Positions 8,415-16,116 of a stretch of DNA of 64,000 nucleotides are shown piece by piece. Where the stretch lies: the NCBI RefSeq assembly GCF_014191725.1, contig NZ_JACHWZ010000015.1, positions 62,001-126,000 on the forward strand, given 5' to 3'. Positions within the stretch are counted from its first letter, which is position 1. Each line of letters opens with the position of its first letter. The DNA comes from Microbulbifer rhizosphaerae (lineage in GTDB: Bacteria > Pseudomonadota > Gammaproteobacteria > Pseudomonadales > Cellvibrionaceae). The notes beneath the pieces were generated by a model that was not told the DNA's origin, searched no databases, and worked only from the letters and a program-made list of their open reading frames with translations. The translations under genes were made by a program, and so were the position numbers.

Positions 8415-9124
8415 TCCAGCAGTTCCTTGAGTTCCAAAGCATTGCGCACGGAATAGGCGGACTCGTCGTTATTGAAATAGACGTAGGCCGTATCCACCTT
8501 CTGGTCCCGCAACCATTTGGCCCAGTCTTCAAGCACCTCCTTATCGTAGTATCCGCGGTAGGTGTCCACGGGACCGTGCAGGCGCAGGTAAATAAAATCC
8601 GCGGTGATCTCCTTCGGGCTGGTAAAGCCGCCCAGATCGTACACGCAGAAGGCGGCGTTGAAATCCGACAGAACCTCCAGAACCTCGTCGCAATGCCAGG
8701 TCCGGTCGCGCAACTCGAATACGGCCTGCCGGTCTTCGGGCAAGGTCTCCAGAAACTCCTTCAGCCGGTCGGGATTGGCGTGCCAGCGCGGCGGCAACTG
8801 GAACAGCAGCGGCCCCAGCTTGTCCCCCAACCCTTCGATGGCATCCAACAGCGGCGGCAGGGTCTCCTTCGGATCCTTCAGCTTTTTCATATGGGTGATG
8901 TAGCGGCTCGCCTTGACCGCAAACCGAAAATCATCCGGGGTGGCATCGCGCCAGGTGGCGAAGTTTTCAGACGAGGGAAGCCGGTAGAAACTGCGATTGA
9001 TTTCCACGCTCTTCAAGCGTTCGGCATAGAAAGCAAGCCAGTCCGGTTCGGCCAGATCCTCGGGGTAGAAACGCTCTCGCCAGTGCGGATACACCCAGCC
9101 GGATGTGCCTATATGAAATTGCAC
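8411..9124 (-). CDS. DUF72 (YecE-like) protein
   Basis: 237 residues. Diagnostic features of the DUF72 TIM-barrel family: FHIGTSGWVYPHWRERFYPE at the N-terminus, VEINRSFYRLPS, FRFAVKASRYITHMKKL, LGPLLFQLPPRW and YVYFNNDESAYSV. Biochemical function unknown for the family; structures show a TIM-barrel with a conserved pocket. First gene of a two-gene operon; its stop overlaps the rtcA start by 4 bases, suggesting a functional or at least translational link with RNA end metabolism (inference). Confidence 0.9.
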   Translation of the reverse strand: MQFHIGTSGWVYPHWRERFYPEDLAEPDWLAFYAERLKSVEINRSFYRLPSSENFATWRDATPDDFRFAVKASRYITHMKKLKDPKETLPPLLDAIEGLGDKLGPLLFQLPPRWHANPDRLKEFLETLPEDRQAVFELRDRTWHCDEVLEVLSDFNAAFCVYDLGGFTSPKEITADFIYLRLHGPVDTYRGYYDKEVLEDWAKWLRDQKVDTAYVYFNNDESAYSVRNALELKELLE

Positions 9125-9212
9125 GTGGTCCTCCCTTGCGGAAGAGAATGGTTCCTAAAACCTACACCGAGCACGGCGACAATCCCGCCCGGCCGAACTT
9201 CCGGTAGCAATG

Positions 9213-9285
9213 GTAGGATGGGCAAAGCGAAGCGTGCCCATCAAACACGGCACAAGATGGGCACACTTCGCTTTGCCCATCCTAC
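9213..9285. repeat. palindromic repeat GTAGGATGGGCAAAGCGAAG class
   Basis: Arm GTAGGATGGGCAAAGCGAAG at 9213-9232 and its inverted copy ending CCCATCCTAC at 9285. The same unit recurs at 24669-24735. Typical extragenic palindrome, here between the DUF72 start and the catalase stop. Confidence 0.75.
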
Positions 9286-9320
9286 GAAATCTACGCAAGA
9301 AGGGGTGTTTGCAATCGAAG

Positions 9321-10766
9321 TCAGTTGCCCCTCACCCCCTTCTCAATCCGGTCCCCGACATCCTTGTCGATATTGCGCCAATACTCGAAGGCGCGCTTGA
9401 GCACCGCCTCGGAAACCCCCGCCTTCAAATGGCCCACCACATTGGATACCAGCCGCTCCCGCGCCGCGTCATCCATCACCTTGCGCACCAAGGTGCCCGG
9501 CTGGCCGAAATCATCGTCTTCCTCGCGCAAGGTATAGGCCGCGTGCATAAACTCGCCGCTGGCCTCCCACTTCTCTGTATAGGTGTGATTGGCCTCCGGC
9601 CCGCCCTTGGAATTGGGGGCGTAGACCGGGTCGGACACATTCTCCACCCGCATAAGGCCGTCCTTGCTGTAGCTGTGCACCGCGCACTTGGGCCGATTCA
9701 CCGGGATCTGCTTGTAGTTCACGCCCATACGGGCCCGGTGCGCATCCGCGTAGGAAAAGACACGCGCCAGCAACATCTTGTCCGGACTGAAGCCGATGCC
9801 GGGCACCACATTGTTGGGCTCGAACGCGACCTGCTCGATCTCCGTGTGGAAATCGGTGGGATTGCGGTCCAGGGTCAGCCGGCCGACTTCCTGCAGCGGA
9901 TAGTCGCCATGCGGCCATATCTTTGTCAGGTCAAAGGGATTGAAGCGGTAATCCTTCGCCTCCTCGAACGGCATTATCTGCACCTTCAGGGTCCAGCTGG
10001 GGTAGTCGCCATTGGCGATAGACTCGAACAGATCGCGGCGGTGGACATCGGCGTCCTCACCGGCGAGGCGATCCGCCTCCTCCTGGGTCAGGAAGTCATT
10101 GCCCTGATCCGTTTTGAAATGATACTTGATCCAGAAACGCTCGCCCTTGGTATTGACCCACATATAGGTGTGGCTGGAGTAGCCATTCATATGCCGGTAG
10201 CTCTTCGGAACACCGCGATCCCCCATCAAAATAGTCACCTGGTGTGCCGACTCCGGCGACAGGGTCCAGAAATCCCACATCATATCGTGATCGCGCAGAC
10301 CGGAGTCCGCACGGCGTTTCTGGGAGCGGATAAAGTGCTGGAACTTCATCGGGTCGCGGACGAAGAAAACCGGCGTGTTGTTCCCCACCATGTCGTAATT
10401 GCCCTCGGAGGTATAGAACTTCAACGCAAACCCGCGCGGATCGCGCCAGGTATCCGGGCTGCCCCGCTCGCCGGCCACGGTGGAAAAGCGGATCAGCGTA
10501 TCCGTCCTGGCACCCGGCTGGAATACCGCCGCCTTGGTATAGGCACTCACATCCTGTGTCACCTCGAAATAGCCGAAGGCGCCCGATCCCTTGGCATGGG
10601 GCTGCCGCTCCGGAATCCGCTCCCGGTTGAAATTCGCCATCTGCTCGATCAGGTAGTGGTCCTGCAAAAGAACCGGGCCATCCGGCCCGACCGTGAGGGA
10701 ATGCTCATCACTGGCTACGGGGATGCCGGCATCGTTGGTGGTGCGGCTGGAGTCGTCTTTTTTCAC
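9321..10766 (-). CDS. katA: monofunctional heme catalase (small-subunit, clade 3)
   Basis: 481 residues, the size of small-subunit catalases. The N-terminus has [19 protein letters not shown]; the catalytic histidine lies in [20 protein letters not shown]; the catalytic asparagine in [10 protein letters not shown]; the proximal heme tyrosine in [14 protein letters not shown] (RxFSYxDxH). NADPH-pocket features of clade 3 are plausible. Dismutates hydrogen peroxide in the cytoplasm. Monocistronic, with a perfect 16-bp palindrome about 65 bases upstream of the start that may be an operator. The gene symbol is assigned by clade, not by orthology. Confidence 0.92.
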   Translation of the reverse strand: MKKDDSSRTTNDAGIPVASDEHSLTVGPDGPVLLQDHYLIEQMANFNRERIPERQPHAKGSGAFGYFEVTQDVSAYTKAAVFQPGARTDTLIRFSTVAGERGSPDTWRDPRGFALKFYTSEGNYDMVGNNTPVFFVRDPMKFQHFIRSQKRRADSGLRDHDMMWDFWTLSPESAHQVTILMGDRGVPKSYRHMNGYSSHTYMWVNTKGERFWIKYHFKTDQGNDFLTQEEADRLAGEDADVHRRDLFESIANGDYPSWTLKVQIMPFEEAKDYRFNPFDLTKIWPHGDYPLQEVGRLTLDRNPTDFHTEIEQVAFEPNNVVPGIGFSPDKMLLARVFSYADAHRARMGVNYKQIPVNRPKCAVHSYSKDGLMRVENVSDPVYAPNSKGGPEANHTYTEKWEASGEFMHAAYTLREEDDDFGQPGTLVRKVMDDAARERLVSNVVGHLKAGVSEAVLKRAFEYWRNIDKDVGDRIEKGVRGN

Positions 10767-10831
10767 GGCGCTGTATCCTCTGTAACTGTCACTTAAAGCA
10801 CTCTTCTTAATCGGGCACCAGACAGAGGATA

Positions 10832-10847
10832 CAATAGTGCACTATTG
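10832..10847. promoter_or_regulatory. perfect palindrome upstream of catalase
   Basis: CAATAGTGCACTATTG is a perfect 16-bp palindrome 66 bases upstream of the catalase ATG. It shares ATAG/CTAT half-sites with OxyR sites but with a 4-base instead of 7-base spacing, so OxyR is only one possibility. Position and symmetry suggest a repressor or activator site. Confidence 0.4.
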
Positions 10848-10909
10848 GGACCCTTGGAGGGAATTTCGCGCAAAGGCCAAGTCAATTATAGTATTTGACG
10901 TTTCGCGAA

Positions 10910-11743
10910 TTAGAAATTCGACTTCCAATTCAGCGCGTGACCTTTAAACATTTCCTGACACTTAATTATTTCATCGTGGAAAAATTCGTACAGATAAAAT
11001 TCAATCTCATTCGAAAACCTGTACTTCTTCTCTTTTGATTTACGATTGAAATTAGCAGGCAACCTGAATTTCGGACTTTCAAGACCAATAAAATCCGAAA
11101 CTTGGCTGCGAACCATTTCAGGATTGCATTTGATATCCTCCATAAAGAAAAATTTGCAACGCTCAGAACCAAAATATTCAAGCCATCTCTGCCATATTTG
11201 GGTGGGATATGAGAGCCGCGCGACACCTTTTCTGGAGACAAAACTCCTAACTCTGTCAATAGAATTAATATCTTCCTCTAAGATACTTCCATCGCGAACC
11301 TTCATTGACATTGCTGATTTAACTCGATCGACCGGGTGTCTTAACAACAGCAATACCGACGCATTAGGCAACTGCTCAGAAATACGTGACACCTGTGCAT
11401 CATTTAAGCTTGAATAATTAGGGGAAATGTCACCTGATATATAGGTCCCTTTATCCGCAAACAAAGAAAAGTACCAATCATCAGTATAATTTCCAGGTAT
11501 AAGTCCCTTCTCGAAAGCGGAGTAGAACTTACGATCTAAAGAACGATGGAGGCTTTTAAAATTCAAGAACCTTTTGCGTAATGACTTCAGCTCCTCCATA
11601 TTCCCCGGCTTAAAAGATTTTTTATGGAAATAGTTAATCTCTTTAATAGGTGGCATCCACGCCCCACCAGTCTGACGCAGCTGATCGTGTAGCCACCGAG
11701 TTCCAGCCTTCTGCAAACCAACACAAATAAAATCCGGTCCCAC
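10910..11743 (-). CDS. sulfotransferase-domain protein
   Basis: 277 residues. The 5'-phosphosulfate loop is near the N-terminus (CVGLQKAGTRWLHDQL) and the 3'-phosphate motif is LLLLRHPVDRVKSAM, so it probably transfers sulfate from PAPS to a carbohydrate or lipid acceptor. KEINYFHKKSF and GDISPNYSSL are typical of the heparan-sulfotransferase-like bacterial group. Base composition is clearly more AT-rich than the flanking catalase, consistent with horizontal transfer. No PAPS-synthesis gene is adjacent; the acceptor is unknown. Confidence 0.83.
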   Translation of the reverse strand: MGPDFICVGLQKAGTRWLHDQLRQTGGAWMPPIKEINYFHKKSFKPGNMEELKSLRKRFLNFKSLHRSLDRKFYSAFEKGLIPGNYTDDWYFSLFADKGTYISGDISPNYSSLNDAQVSRISEQLPNASVLLLLRHPVDRVKSAMSMKVRDGSILEEDINSIDRVRSFVSRKGVARLSYPTQIWQRWLEYFGSERCKFFFMEDIKCNPEMVRSQVSDFIGLESPKFRLPANFNRKSKEKKYRFSNEIEFYLYEFFHDEIIKCQEMFKGHALNWKSNF

Positions 11744-11979
11744 AATACTTTCTCCAAGCTAACAAAAAAAAGGAATACTGATAAATCAATGTAATCATAT
11801 ACACCGATGCTCTCTTCAAAAATAACTACAAGCAGTACTAAAGGTGTCAGCACAACATGAATCCAGAAGAATAATTTCCAGAACCCATGTGGACTGAATT
11901 GAGCATCCGTATTTTCTTTTCAATTACTGCTTGGAGCTTTATATATATCGTCCATTTATATTCTCATACTTCCTAATAA
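11744..11979. other. AT-rich intergenic region
   Basis: AT-rich stretch between the sulfotransferase start and the desaturase stop, containing no recognisable gene. It presumably holds the sulfotransferase promoter. An overlapping minus-strand frame through it is hydrophobic only because of base composition. Confidence 0.4.
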
Positions 11980-12942
11980 TCAAGTTAATAGCCTTGAAAA
12001 AATACAGGTTTTTGGTGTTCTTATTGAGCGTCGTGTTGGCCGAGTGGACTCTATTCTACTCAGCTCCGGCCTTTCTGGTAGTTCATTGGGAAGCTTTACA
12101 TTCCAAACTAAACCGAGGTTGCGCAAAGCATTCAACGCCCACCAACCTAGATCGGCTTGCCCCTCATAGATACCCAACATAGCGGAACCAGGATATGCGT
12201 GGTGGTTATTGTGCCATGATTCTCCCATAGTAATAAAGCCGGAAAATCGAACATTATGCCCCTGCACCGCGGCACCATTTACATGCCAATCCCGCTCTCC
12301 CTGATTATGAGCAAAATAACCGATAAGCCAATGCCCTGTAATCGATACAGCCACTCGAGCAGAAATTCCCCAGACAAGCCAGGGAATACCGCCGATAGCG
12401 TAAAGCAAGAGCGCCCAAGGTAGTTGCTGGAGCATCCATGTACGTTCCATGAGCTGATATACAGAATTATGCTTGATACGCTCTTCAAGCTCGAAAACAG
12501 GTGGATGCTTCAGTTTCAGGTCACAGTTCAACTGCCACCAGCCGTCTTTCCAGAAACCTTTGCCATGTCGTAGGTAAGGGTGACAGCTGCCTTTGCGCTG
12601 GGCCCAGTCCCGCAAGTCATGCGGCTGAATCATACCGAAGGGACCGGCCATACCGACCAAGGTGCCCAGATGCACAAAAAAGTACTCCAACCATTTTGGA
12701 CATTCGTAGCTGTTGTGGATTAAGCGGCGATGCATTCCCAGCGAATGGCCAAGACACAAAGTTAACATGGTAAAGATCAGAAATATCGAAAAGGCTGACC
12801 ATGTGAAAAAGAAATACCCACCAATAACTGCAATACTGAGATGTGACAAATACCAGAGAGACCTAATTGGCGCCCACCGAACAATACCTTCGTTCGCATT
12901 GGTTAATGAGGTTTCATTCATTCTTGGGATAGAGTTATTCAT
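11980..12942 (-). CDS. membrane fatty acid (acyl-CoA) desaturase
   Basis: 320 residues with several hydrophobic spans (about 30-72, 90-110, 165-215). First histidine box HRRLIH, third box ESWHNNHHAYPGSA (HxxHH). The second box, usually HRxHH, is replaced by PHDLRDWAQRKG, a variant known in a subgroup of delta-9-like desaturases. Additional histidines in FAHNQGERDWHVNGAAVQ could complete the di-iron site. The last 30 residues are polar and basic and may be a non-homologous tail created at a cassette end. AT-rich compared with the genome. Substrate unknown. Confidence 0.82.
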   Translation of the reverse strand: MNNSIPRMNETSLTNANEGIVRWAPIRSLWYLSHLSIAVIGGYFFFTWSAFSIFLIFTMLTLCLGHSLGMHRRLIHNSYECPKWLEYFFVHLGTLVGMAGPFGMIQPHDLRDWAQRKGSCHPYLRHGKGFWKDGWWQLNCDLKLKHPPVFELEERIKHNSVYQLMERTWMLQQLPWALLLYAIGGIPWLVWGISARVAVSITGHWLIGYFAHNQGERDWHVNGAAVQGHNVRFSGFITMGESWHNNHHAYPGSAMLGIYEGQADLGWWALNALRNLGLVWNVKLPNELPERPELSRIESTRPTRRSIRTPKTCIFSRLLT

Positions 12943-12961
12943 AATCAGCCCTATTCGGGAT

Positions 12962-14224
12962 CGGCTAACGAGCGACTACGGGGCTGACAGTGCCGCCTTG
13001 CGGGCTGCCCGTTTCCGAGTGGAGGATTTGCCCGTCTGTGTCGAGTATGCCGGCTTTCAGCCATTGCGGATCAGGCGCAGGAAGGCTTTGTCATCCACAC
13101 GCTGTCTAGCATGGTGATGAGCCAGTCGTGGTTCAGATGGTCGAAGAAGCCTTTGATATCGGCCTCGACGAGGTAACCGAAACTGCCGTATTGGAGGTTG
13201 AAGGTGAGGTCTTCTATGGCCTCTTTCGGGCTCCGCCGCGGTCGGTATCCGTAGCTGCTCTGGATGAAGTCTTGCTCGTAGATGGCGTTGAGCAGTTTGG
13301 CTGCCGCCCGCTGGACGAGTTTGTCTTCGAGCGCCGGGATGCCGAGGGGCCTCTCTTTGCCTTTGCCCTTTGGGATCATGACGCGCCGCACCAGTCGGGC
13401 ACGGTAGCGTTTGTGTTTCAGGCGCTCCACCAGGTCCTTCAGCCGTTCCTCCAGTCCGTTGGCGTAGTCATCGTAGGTGACTTCGTCCACACCCTTGGCG
13501 GCCTTCGGATTGAGTTCTCGAAAGCTGCGCCGCAGGAGGTCGACGTTGATTTCCCGGTAGAGATTCCTGAAACGGTGGTGTTTGCAGGCGCGTGCCCGCA
13601 TGGCTATTCCCCGCAGTGAGGTTGACTCAAAGTATTCCGATCCTGCTGTGTCCGGCATGAGTTTCCTTTACGGGCTACGTACTTCCGTCAGGTCCTTCCC
13701 CATGTAAACGGCTTTCCCGCTCTCAGAGTACTATGCCTGATAAGACACCCCTCGGCATACGGCCTTTACAGGCCTGCCCGGTCTTTCCATGTTCCGTGAT
13801 TCCATCCGAGCCCACACCGTGTCCGGGTTCCTCACCCTTCCGTGTCCCAACTCTGTCGATGTCGTCACGTCACTTCGTACCGGGAGCTTTTTGGGGCTTC
13901 CTGGGTTCCTCGACGTATCTCTTCCAGCATGCCACGGCCTATACTCCGGAGGCCCTCCACATCCTTGCCATTAACGGATGCTTTGTGTTGCCTTCGAGTG
14001 CGTTAAAGCCCTCGGCGACCTCGACGACGTTTCGAAGCTGTAACAGCGCTTCAGGGAGCGCGATCTCCCCTACGGCCTACTGGATTCTCTGTGTACGCTT
14101 ACCTCATATATTGTTCGCAGTTACCTGCTCCGCAATGAGATCAACACTCGATACGGGTGGGCGGCTAGCCCTTACCCGGCAGGGACTTTCACCCTGCAAG
14201 ATACGCCGGGCTTCGCCCAGCGCG
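12962..14224 (-). mobile_element. remnant of a group II intron (probably class C-attC), 3'-truncated
   Basis: On the minus strand, the segment begins right after an attC-like GGCGTTAT end at 14225-14232. Its 5' part contains the group II hallmark GGGTGAAAGTCCC (about 14181-14193). The non-coding intron RNA domains would occupy about 13659-14224; they also produce a long antisense frame that is not a gene. The reverse transcriptase remnant follows. The RT is cut after the RT-5 region and no domain V/VI or maturase part remains, so the intron is dead. Insertion into an attC core is typical of class C-attC introns (known); assignment here is inferred. Confidence 0.7.
12963..13658 (-). pseudogene. 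group II intron reverse transcriptase/maturase, frameshifted and truncated
   Basis: Frame from 13658 encodes the RT N-terminus: RNLYREINVDLLRRSFRELN, KAAKGVDEVTYDDYA, RRVMIPKGKGKERPLGIPAL, QSSYGYRPRRSPKEAI and the RT-3/4 motif YLVEADIKGFFDHLNHDWL. At about 13105 the reading shifts (VDDKAFLRLIR continues in another frame), then shifts again near 13060 to give WLKAGILDTDGQ and GSPQGGTVSPVV, ending at a TAG about 12963. The catalytic YADD region, the maturase X domain and the endonuclease are missing. Non-functional. Confidence 0.88.
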
Positions 14225-14300
14225 ATAACGCCGTGTTCAGCCGCAGCTTATTTTGTGCGCCTTTTGTGCGAAAATGAGAGCGACAGCACCGCAGAGCAGC
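14225..14300 (-). repeat. attC-like site 1, half lost, interrupted by the intron
   Basis: Read on the minus strand, the segment ends CGCACAAA, a CTGCGGCTGAACA arm and GGCGTTAT. It aligns well with the second half of the complete site at 15179-15295 (GCGCACAAAG, CGCGGCTGATTG, GGCGTTAT). The first half, including the RYYYAAC box, is absent next to the cassette-1 stop codon. The intron remnant starts directly after GTTAT. Confidence 0.6.
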
Positions 14301-14623
14301 TATATTCTACTCTCTTGCTTTGACTCTACAGAAACTACTTTGTTGTTCTCTATGGTTACTACAACCAAAGACATACCACCAAGAGAGCCAGGAAGGCGAT
14401 ATGTTAAAATTTCCCTTTTTATTGGGGTTCCGCCTGTTCCTTCATCTACAGCGATAGTTTCTACCTCTTGATACATTGGAGCACCGGCTATATAGATAAT
14501 TTCCTGCTTGCTCTTCCCTTCTAGGATGAGTTTTCCATTTGGAAGCCGAAATGATCCCTTGGCATGCGCAGAGAAAGCTATTGCAACGATAACTCCAAAT
14601 AATGCGATTTTTAGTTTTTTCAT
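14300..14623 (-). CDS. cassette 1: small secreted protein, hypothetical
   Basis: 107 residues with a signal peptide (MKKLKIALFGVIVAIAFSAHA). The mature part, with KLILEGKSKQEIIYIAGAP and TYRLPGSLGGMSLVVVTIEN, resembles small DUF2845/SmpA-like periplasmic proteins in which a G-K-S..E.....G.P motif recurs, but I cannot name a family with confidence. A ribosome-binding GGAG lies 7 bases before the ATG, and the GTTATAC cassette border lies about 35 bases upstream, as in integron cassettes. AT-rich. No promoter of its own evident. Confidence 0.7.
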   Translation of the reverse strand: MKKLKIALFGVIVAIAFSAHAKGSFRLPNGKLILEGKSKQEIIYIAGAPMYQEVETIAVDEGTGGTPIKREILTYRLPGSLGGMSLVVVTIENNKVVSVESKQESRI

Positions 14624-14656
14624 TTTTGCGCTCCATTCTCCATTACTTAATTATGT

Positions 14657-14767
14657 GTATAACGTTACCAGCTGGGGCGGCCTGCACTGTTTATGCGCGC
14701 AGCGCATAGCGTAGGTCGCCCCGCGTAGGCGCGTAGCGCCGGAGCGGACAGTCTGGTCTGGTTTAGT
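14657..14767 (-). repeat. attC-like site 2
   Basis: 111-bp imperfect palindrome between cassettes 1 and 2. On the minus strand it starts ACTAAAC (box R''), has the arms CCAGACTG and CAGCTGG, a GC-rich stem-loop core (GGGGCGACCTACGC against CAGGCCGCCCC), and ends GTTATAC (box R'). The first box of cassette 2 (GTTAAGT at its own 5' end) is complementary to ACTAAAC with one mismatch, as expected for an integron cassette. Confidence 0.55.
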
Positions 14768-14797
14768 TTGATTGGCACCGTGCCCCCTTAAGCAGCT

Positions 14798-14995
14798 CTA
14801 TACTTTAGTAGATTTACGCTTGAAAAGCCGTGTCCAAAATATGCCTTCAACAATTATACCTAGGACCAGGAAAATGGCGCCGCCTGTCGGAATCCCGAAT
14901 ACATAACATGCAATTGCGGCAATGAGACACAGCAGCGTCAGCACCCATCTTTGTATCAACTTCAATACATTCTCCTTTTGATTTTTCACAATCAC
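14798..14995 (-). CDS. cassette 2: two-helix small membrane protein
   Basis: 65 residues. Two transmembrane helices (about 14-32 and 36-55) flanked by basic residues (KNQKENVLKLIQR and LFKRKSTKV). No motif recognised. AAAAGGAGAATG-like Shine-Dalgarno context upstream, although the ATG used lies very close to the cassette border GTTAAGT (15006-15012), typical of promoterless cassettes. Function unknown. Confidence 0.55.
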   Translation of the reverse strand: MIVKNQKENVLKLIQRWVLTLLCLIAAIACYVFGIPTGGAIFLVLGIIVEGIFWTRLFKRKSTKV

Positions 14996-15012
14996 TCGAC
15001 TGCAAACTTAAC

Positions 15013-15179
15013 GAGGCTGTAGAAGAACTCCAGCCCCTTCCTTCTGATTGAATTTCACTCAGGAAATCGCGATCCTGAGTGAATTCTGAGTCTATTTCTC
15101 CTCGTGTAACGTATTTCAGAGCACTTTCCTCTCGGAAAATTTTCCTATTCAAGAAGTGCTTGAGTTTTTCTACAGCCTC
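15013..15179. mobile_element. MITE-like element with about 27-bp terminal inverted repeats
   Basis: Ends GAGGCTGTAGAAGAACTC (15013-15030) and GAGTTTTTCTACAGCCTC (15162-15179) are inverted copies with one mismatch; the similarity extends to about 27 bases. Such ends are found on several IS families. A perfect internal hairpin TTCACTCAGGA/TCCTGAGTGAA lies at about 15054-15083. No transposase is encoded in the 167 bases. It sits exactly at the cassette 2/attC 3 border, with GTTA on both sides as a possible target duplication. Confidence 0.6.
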
Positions 15180-15295
15180 AATAACGCCGCAATCAGCCGC
15201 GGCCAACTTTGTGCGCTTTTTGCGCAATAATGGGAGCGTAGCGACCGCGCAAAAAGTGCACAAAGTTGGTCGTCGGCTGTATTGCCTGGTTAAGC
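15179..15295 (-). repeat. attC-like site 3 (most complete)
   Basis: On the minus strand: R'' box GCTTAAC, arm CAGCCGACGACCAACTTTGT, stem GCACTTTTTGCGC, unpaired loop, return stem GCGCAAAAAGCGCAC, arm AAAGTTGGCCGCGGCTGATT, then GCGTTAT. It begins 3 bases after the cassette-3 stop codon. The cassette's own 5' border is GTTAAGCAT (15753-15761), the exact complement of ATGCTTAAC here, which is the signature of an integron cassette that closed on itself by attC recombination. Confidence 0.75.
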
Positions 15296-15297
15296 AT

Positions 15298-15741
15298 TTA
15301 CTTGTAGCTCCCTCCGAAACCTGGAGAATCTGGCTTCCAAACTTTCCCAGAAATTATATCTACATAGTTTTTGGATAAAATTTCCTCTACTCCAGAAATG
15401 TACTCAACAACCCTAGATTTAAAGTCACCGGTTAATTCATAGAATTTACGAGTTTTAATCTCCACCGATAGGCTACGCTCATAGTCATTTTTTTCGGTCG
15501 ATAGATCTGGATTTTGATAAATCTTGGTTATCACGATATCTCGTGGAGATTTGCCTTTAGACATAAAGGCGATAGACAGCATTCTATCTGAGCTCTCGGA
15601 TTTAAATTGGAAAGCATATGCTTTGCCCAAGGTTGGGAACTCTGAGACTTCTACTCCAGAGTAAGTAAAACCATATTCTGAAATAAGCTTAAGTTTATTT
15701 TTTACGCAAGTCTCAAATGCATCTATTTCTTCTGTTCTCAT
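15298..15741 (-). CDS. cassette 3: hypothetical protein
   Basis: 147 residues, soluble, no signal or membrane segment. Starts MRTEEIDAFETCVKNKLKLI and includes SESSDRMLSIAFMSKGKSPR and IVITKIYQNPDLSTEK. I do not recognise a family. AAGGAAAG lies just before the ATG and the cassette border GTTAAGC is 14 bases upstream; attC 3 follows the stop. Low GC, as usual for integron cassettes. Function unknown. Confidence 0.7.
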   Translation of the reverse strand: MRTEEIDAFETCVKNKLKLISEYGFTYSGVEVSEFPTLGKAYAFQFKSESSDRMLSIAFMSKGKSPRDIVITKIYQNPDLSTEKNDYERSLSVEIKTRKFYELTGDFKSRVVEYISGVEEILSKNYVDIISGKVWKPDSPGFGGSYK

Positions 15742-16030
15742 GACTTTCCTTGATGCTTAACAGTTAATTCAAAAGACGCTGCTTTATATTTACTTGCTCA
15801 CTATCCGATTAAGAACCATAGTACCAAGTACAGGAATTCCCTTTAAAGATCAACTGGTTACAAGATCCATCAGATCTACCACCCCAGAAATAGATAGCAG
15901 CTGCTCTATATCTCCCCAATCGTTACCGCTATTGATCATATCGACATCCCCATATAAATCAAACACTTGCGCAATTTTCCAGGCAGATAGAAGCGGGCGC
16001 TGCTGATCCCGGGCGAACTTAGCCCTGCTC
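15742..16030. other. cassette border and unassigned AT-rich DNA
   Basis: Contains the GTTAAGC border of cassette 3 (15755-15761, minus strand). Upstream of it there is no second attC palindrome, so this could be an attI-like site or a rearranged border, but no integrase gene is visible on either strand. A weak minus-strand frame (15850-16030, TTG start inside the neighbouring terminator) encodes a 60-residue acidic peptide without recognisable homology, possibly a gene remnant. Confidence 0.4.
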
Positions 16031-16063
16031 AAAAAACAAAACCCCGCACTGAGGCGGGGTTTC
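16031..16063 (-). terminator. rho-independent terminator of the M28 peptidase gene
   Basis: On the minus strand AAACCCCGC-CTCAGT-GCGGGGTTT followed by TGTTTTTT. Strong stem plus T tract, about 55 bases after the stop of the M28 peptidase gene. It also marks the right edge of the AT-rich island. Confidence 0.9.
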
Positions 16064-16116
16064 CGGGTGGCTGGCGGTGCTTTCGGTTCAACAGCCAGTT
16101 ATTCCTGTAAGCGGCC

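Noticed and set aside
13733..14323. Long plus-strand frame of 196 codons
   Set aside because: It is antisense to the group II intron RNA region; such frames appear in intron copies generally and reflect the structured RNA, not a protein.
15850..16032. 60-codon minus-strand frame
   Set aside because: Starts with TTG inside a rho-independent terminator and has no recognisable family; kept only as an unassigned region, possibly a remnant.
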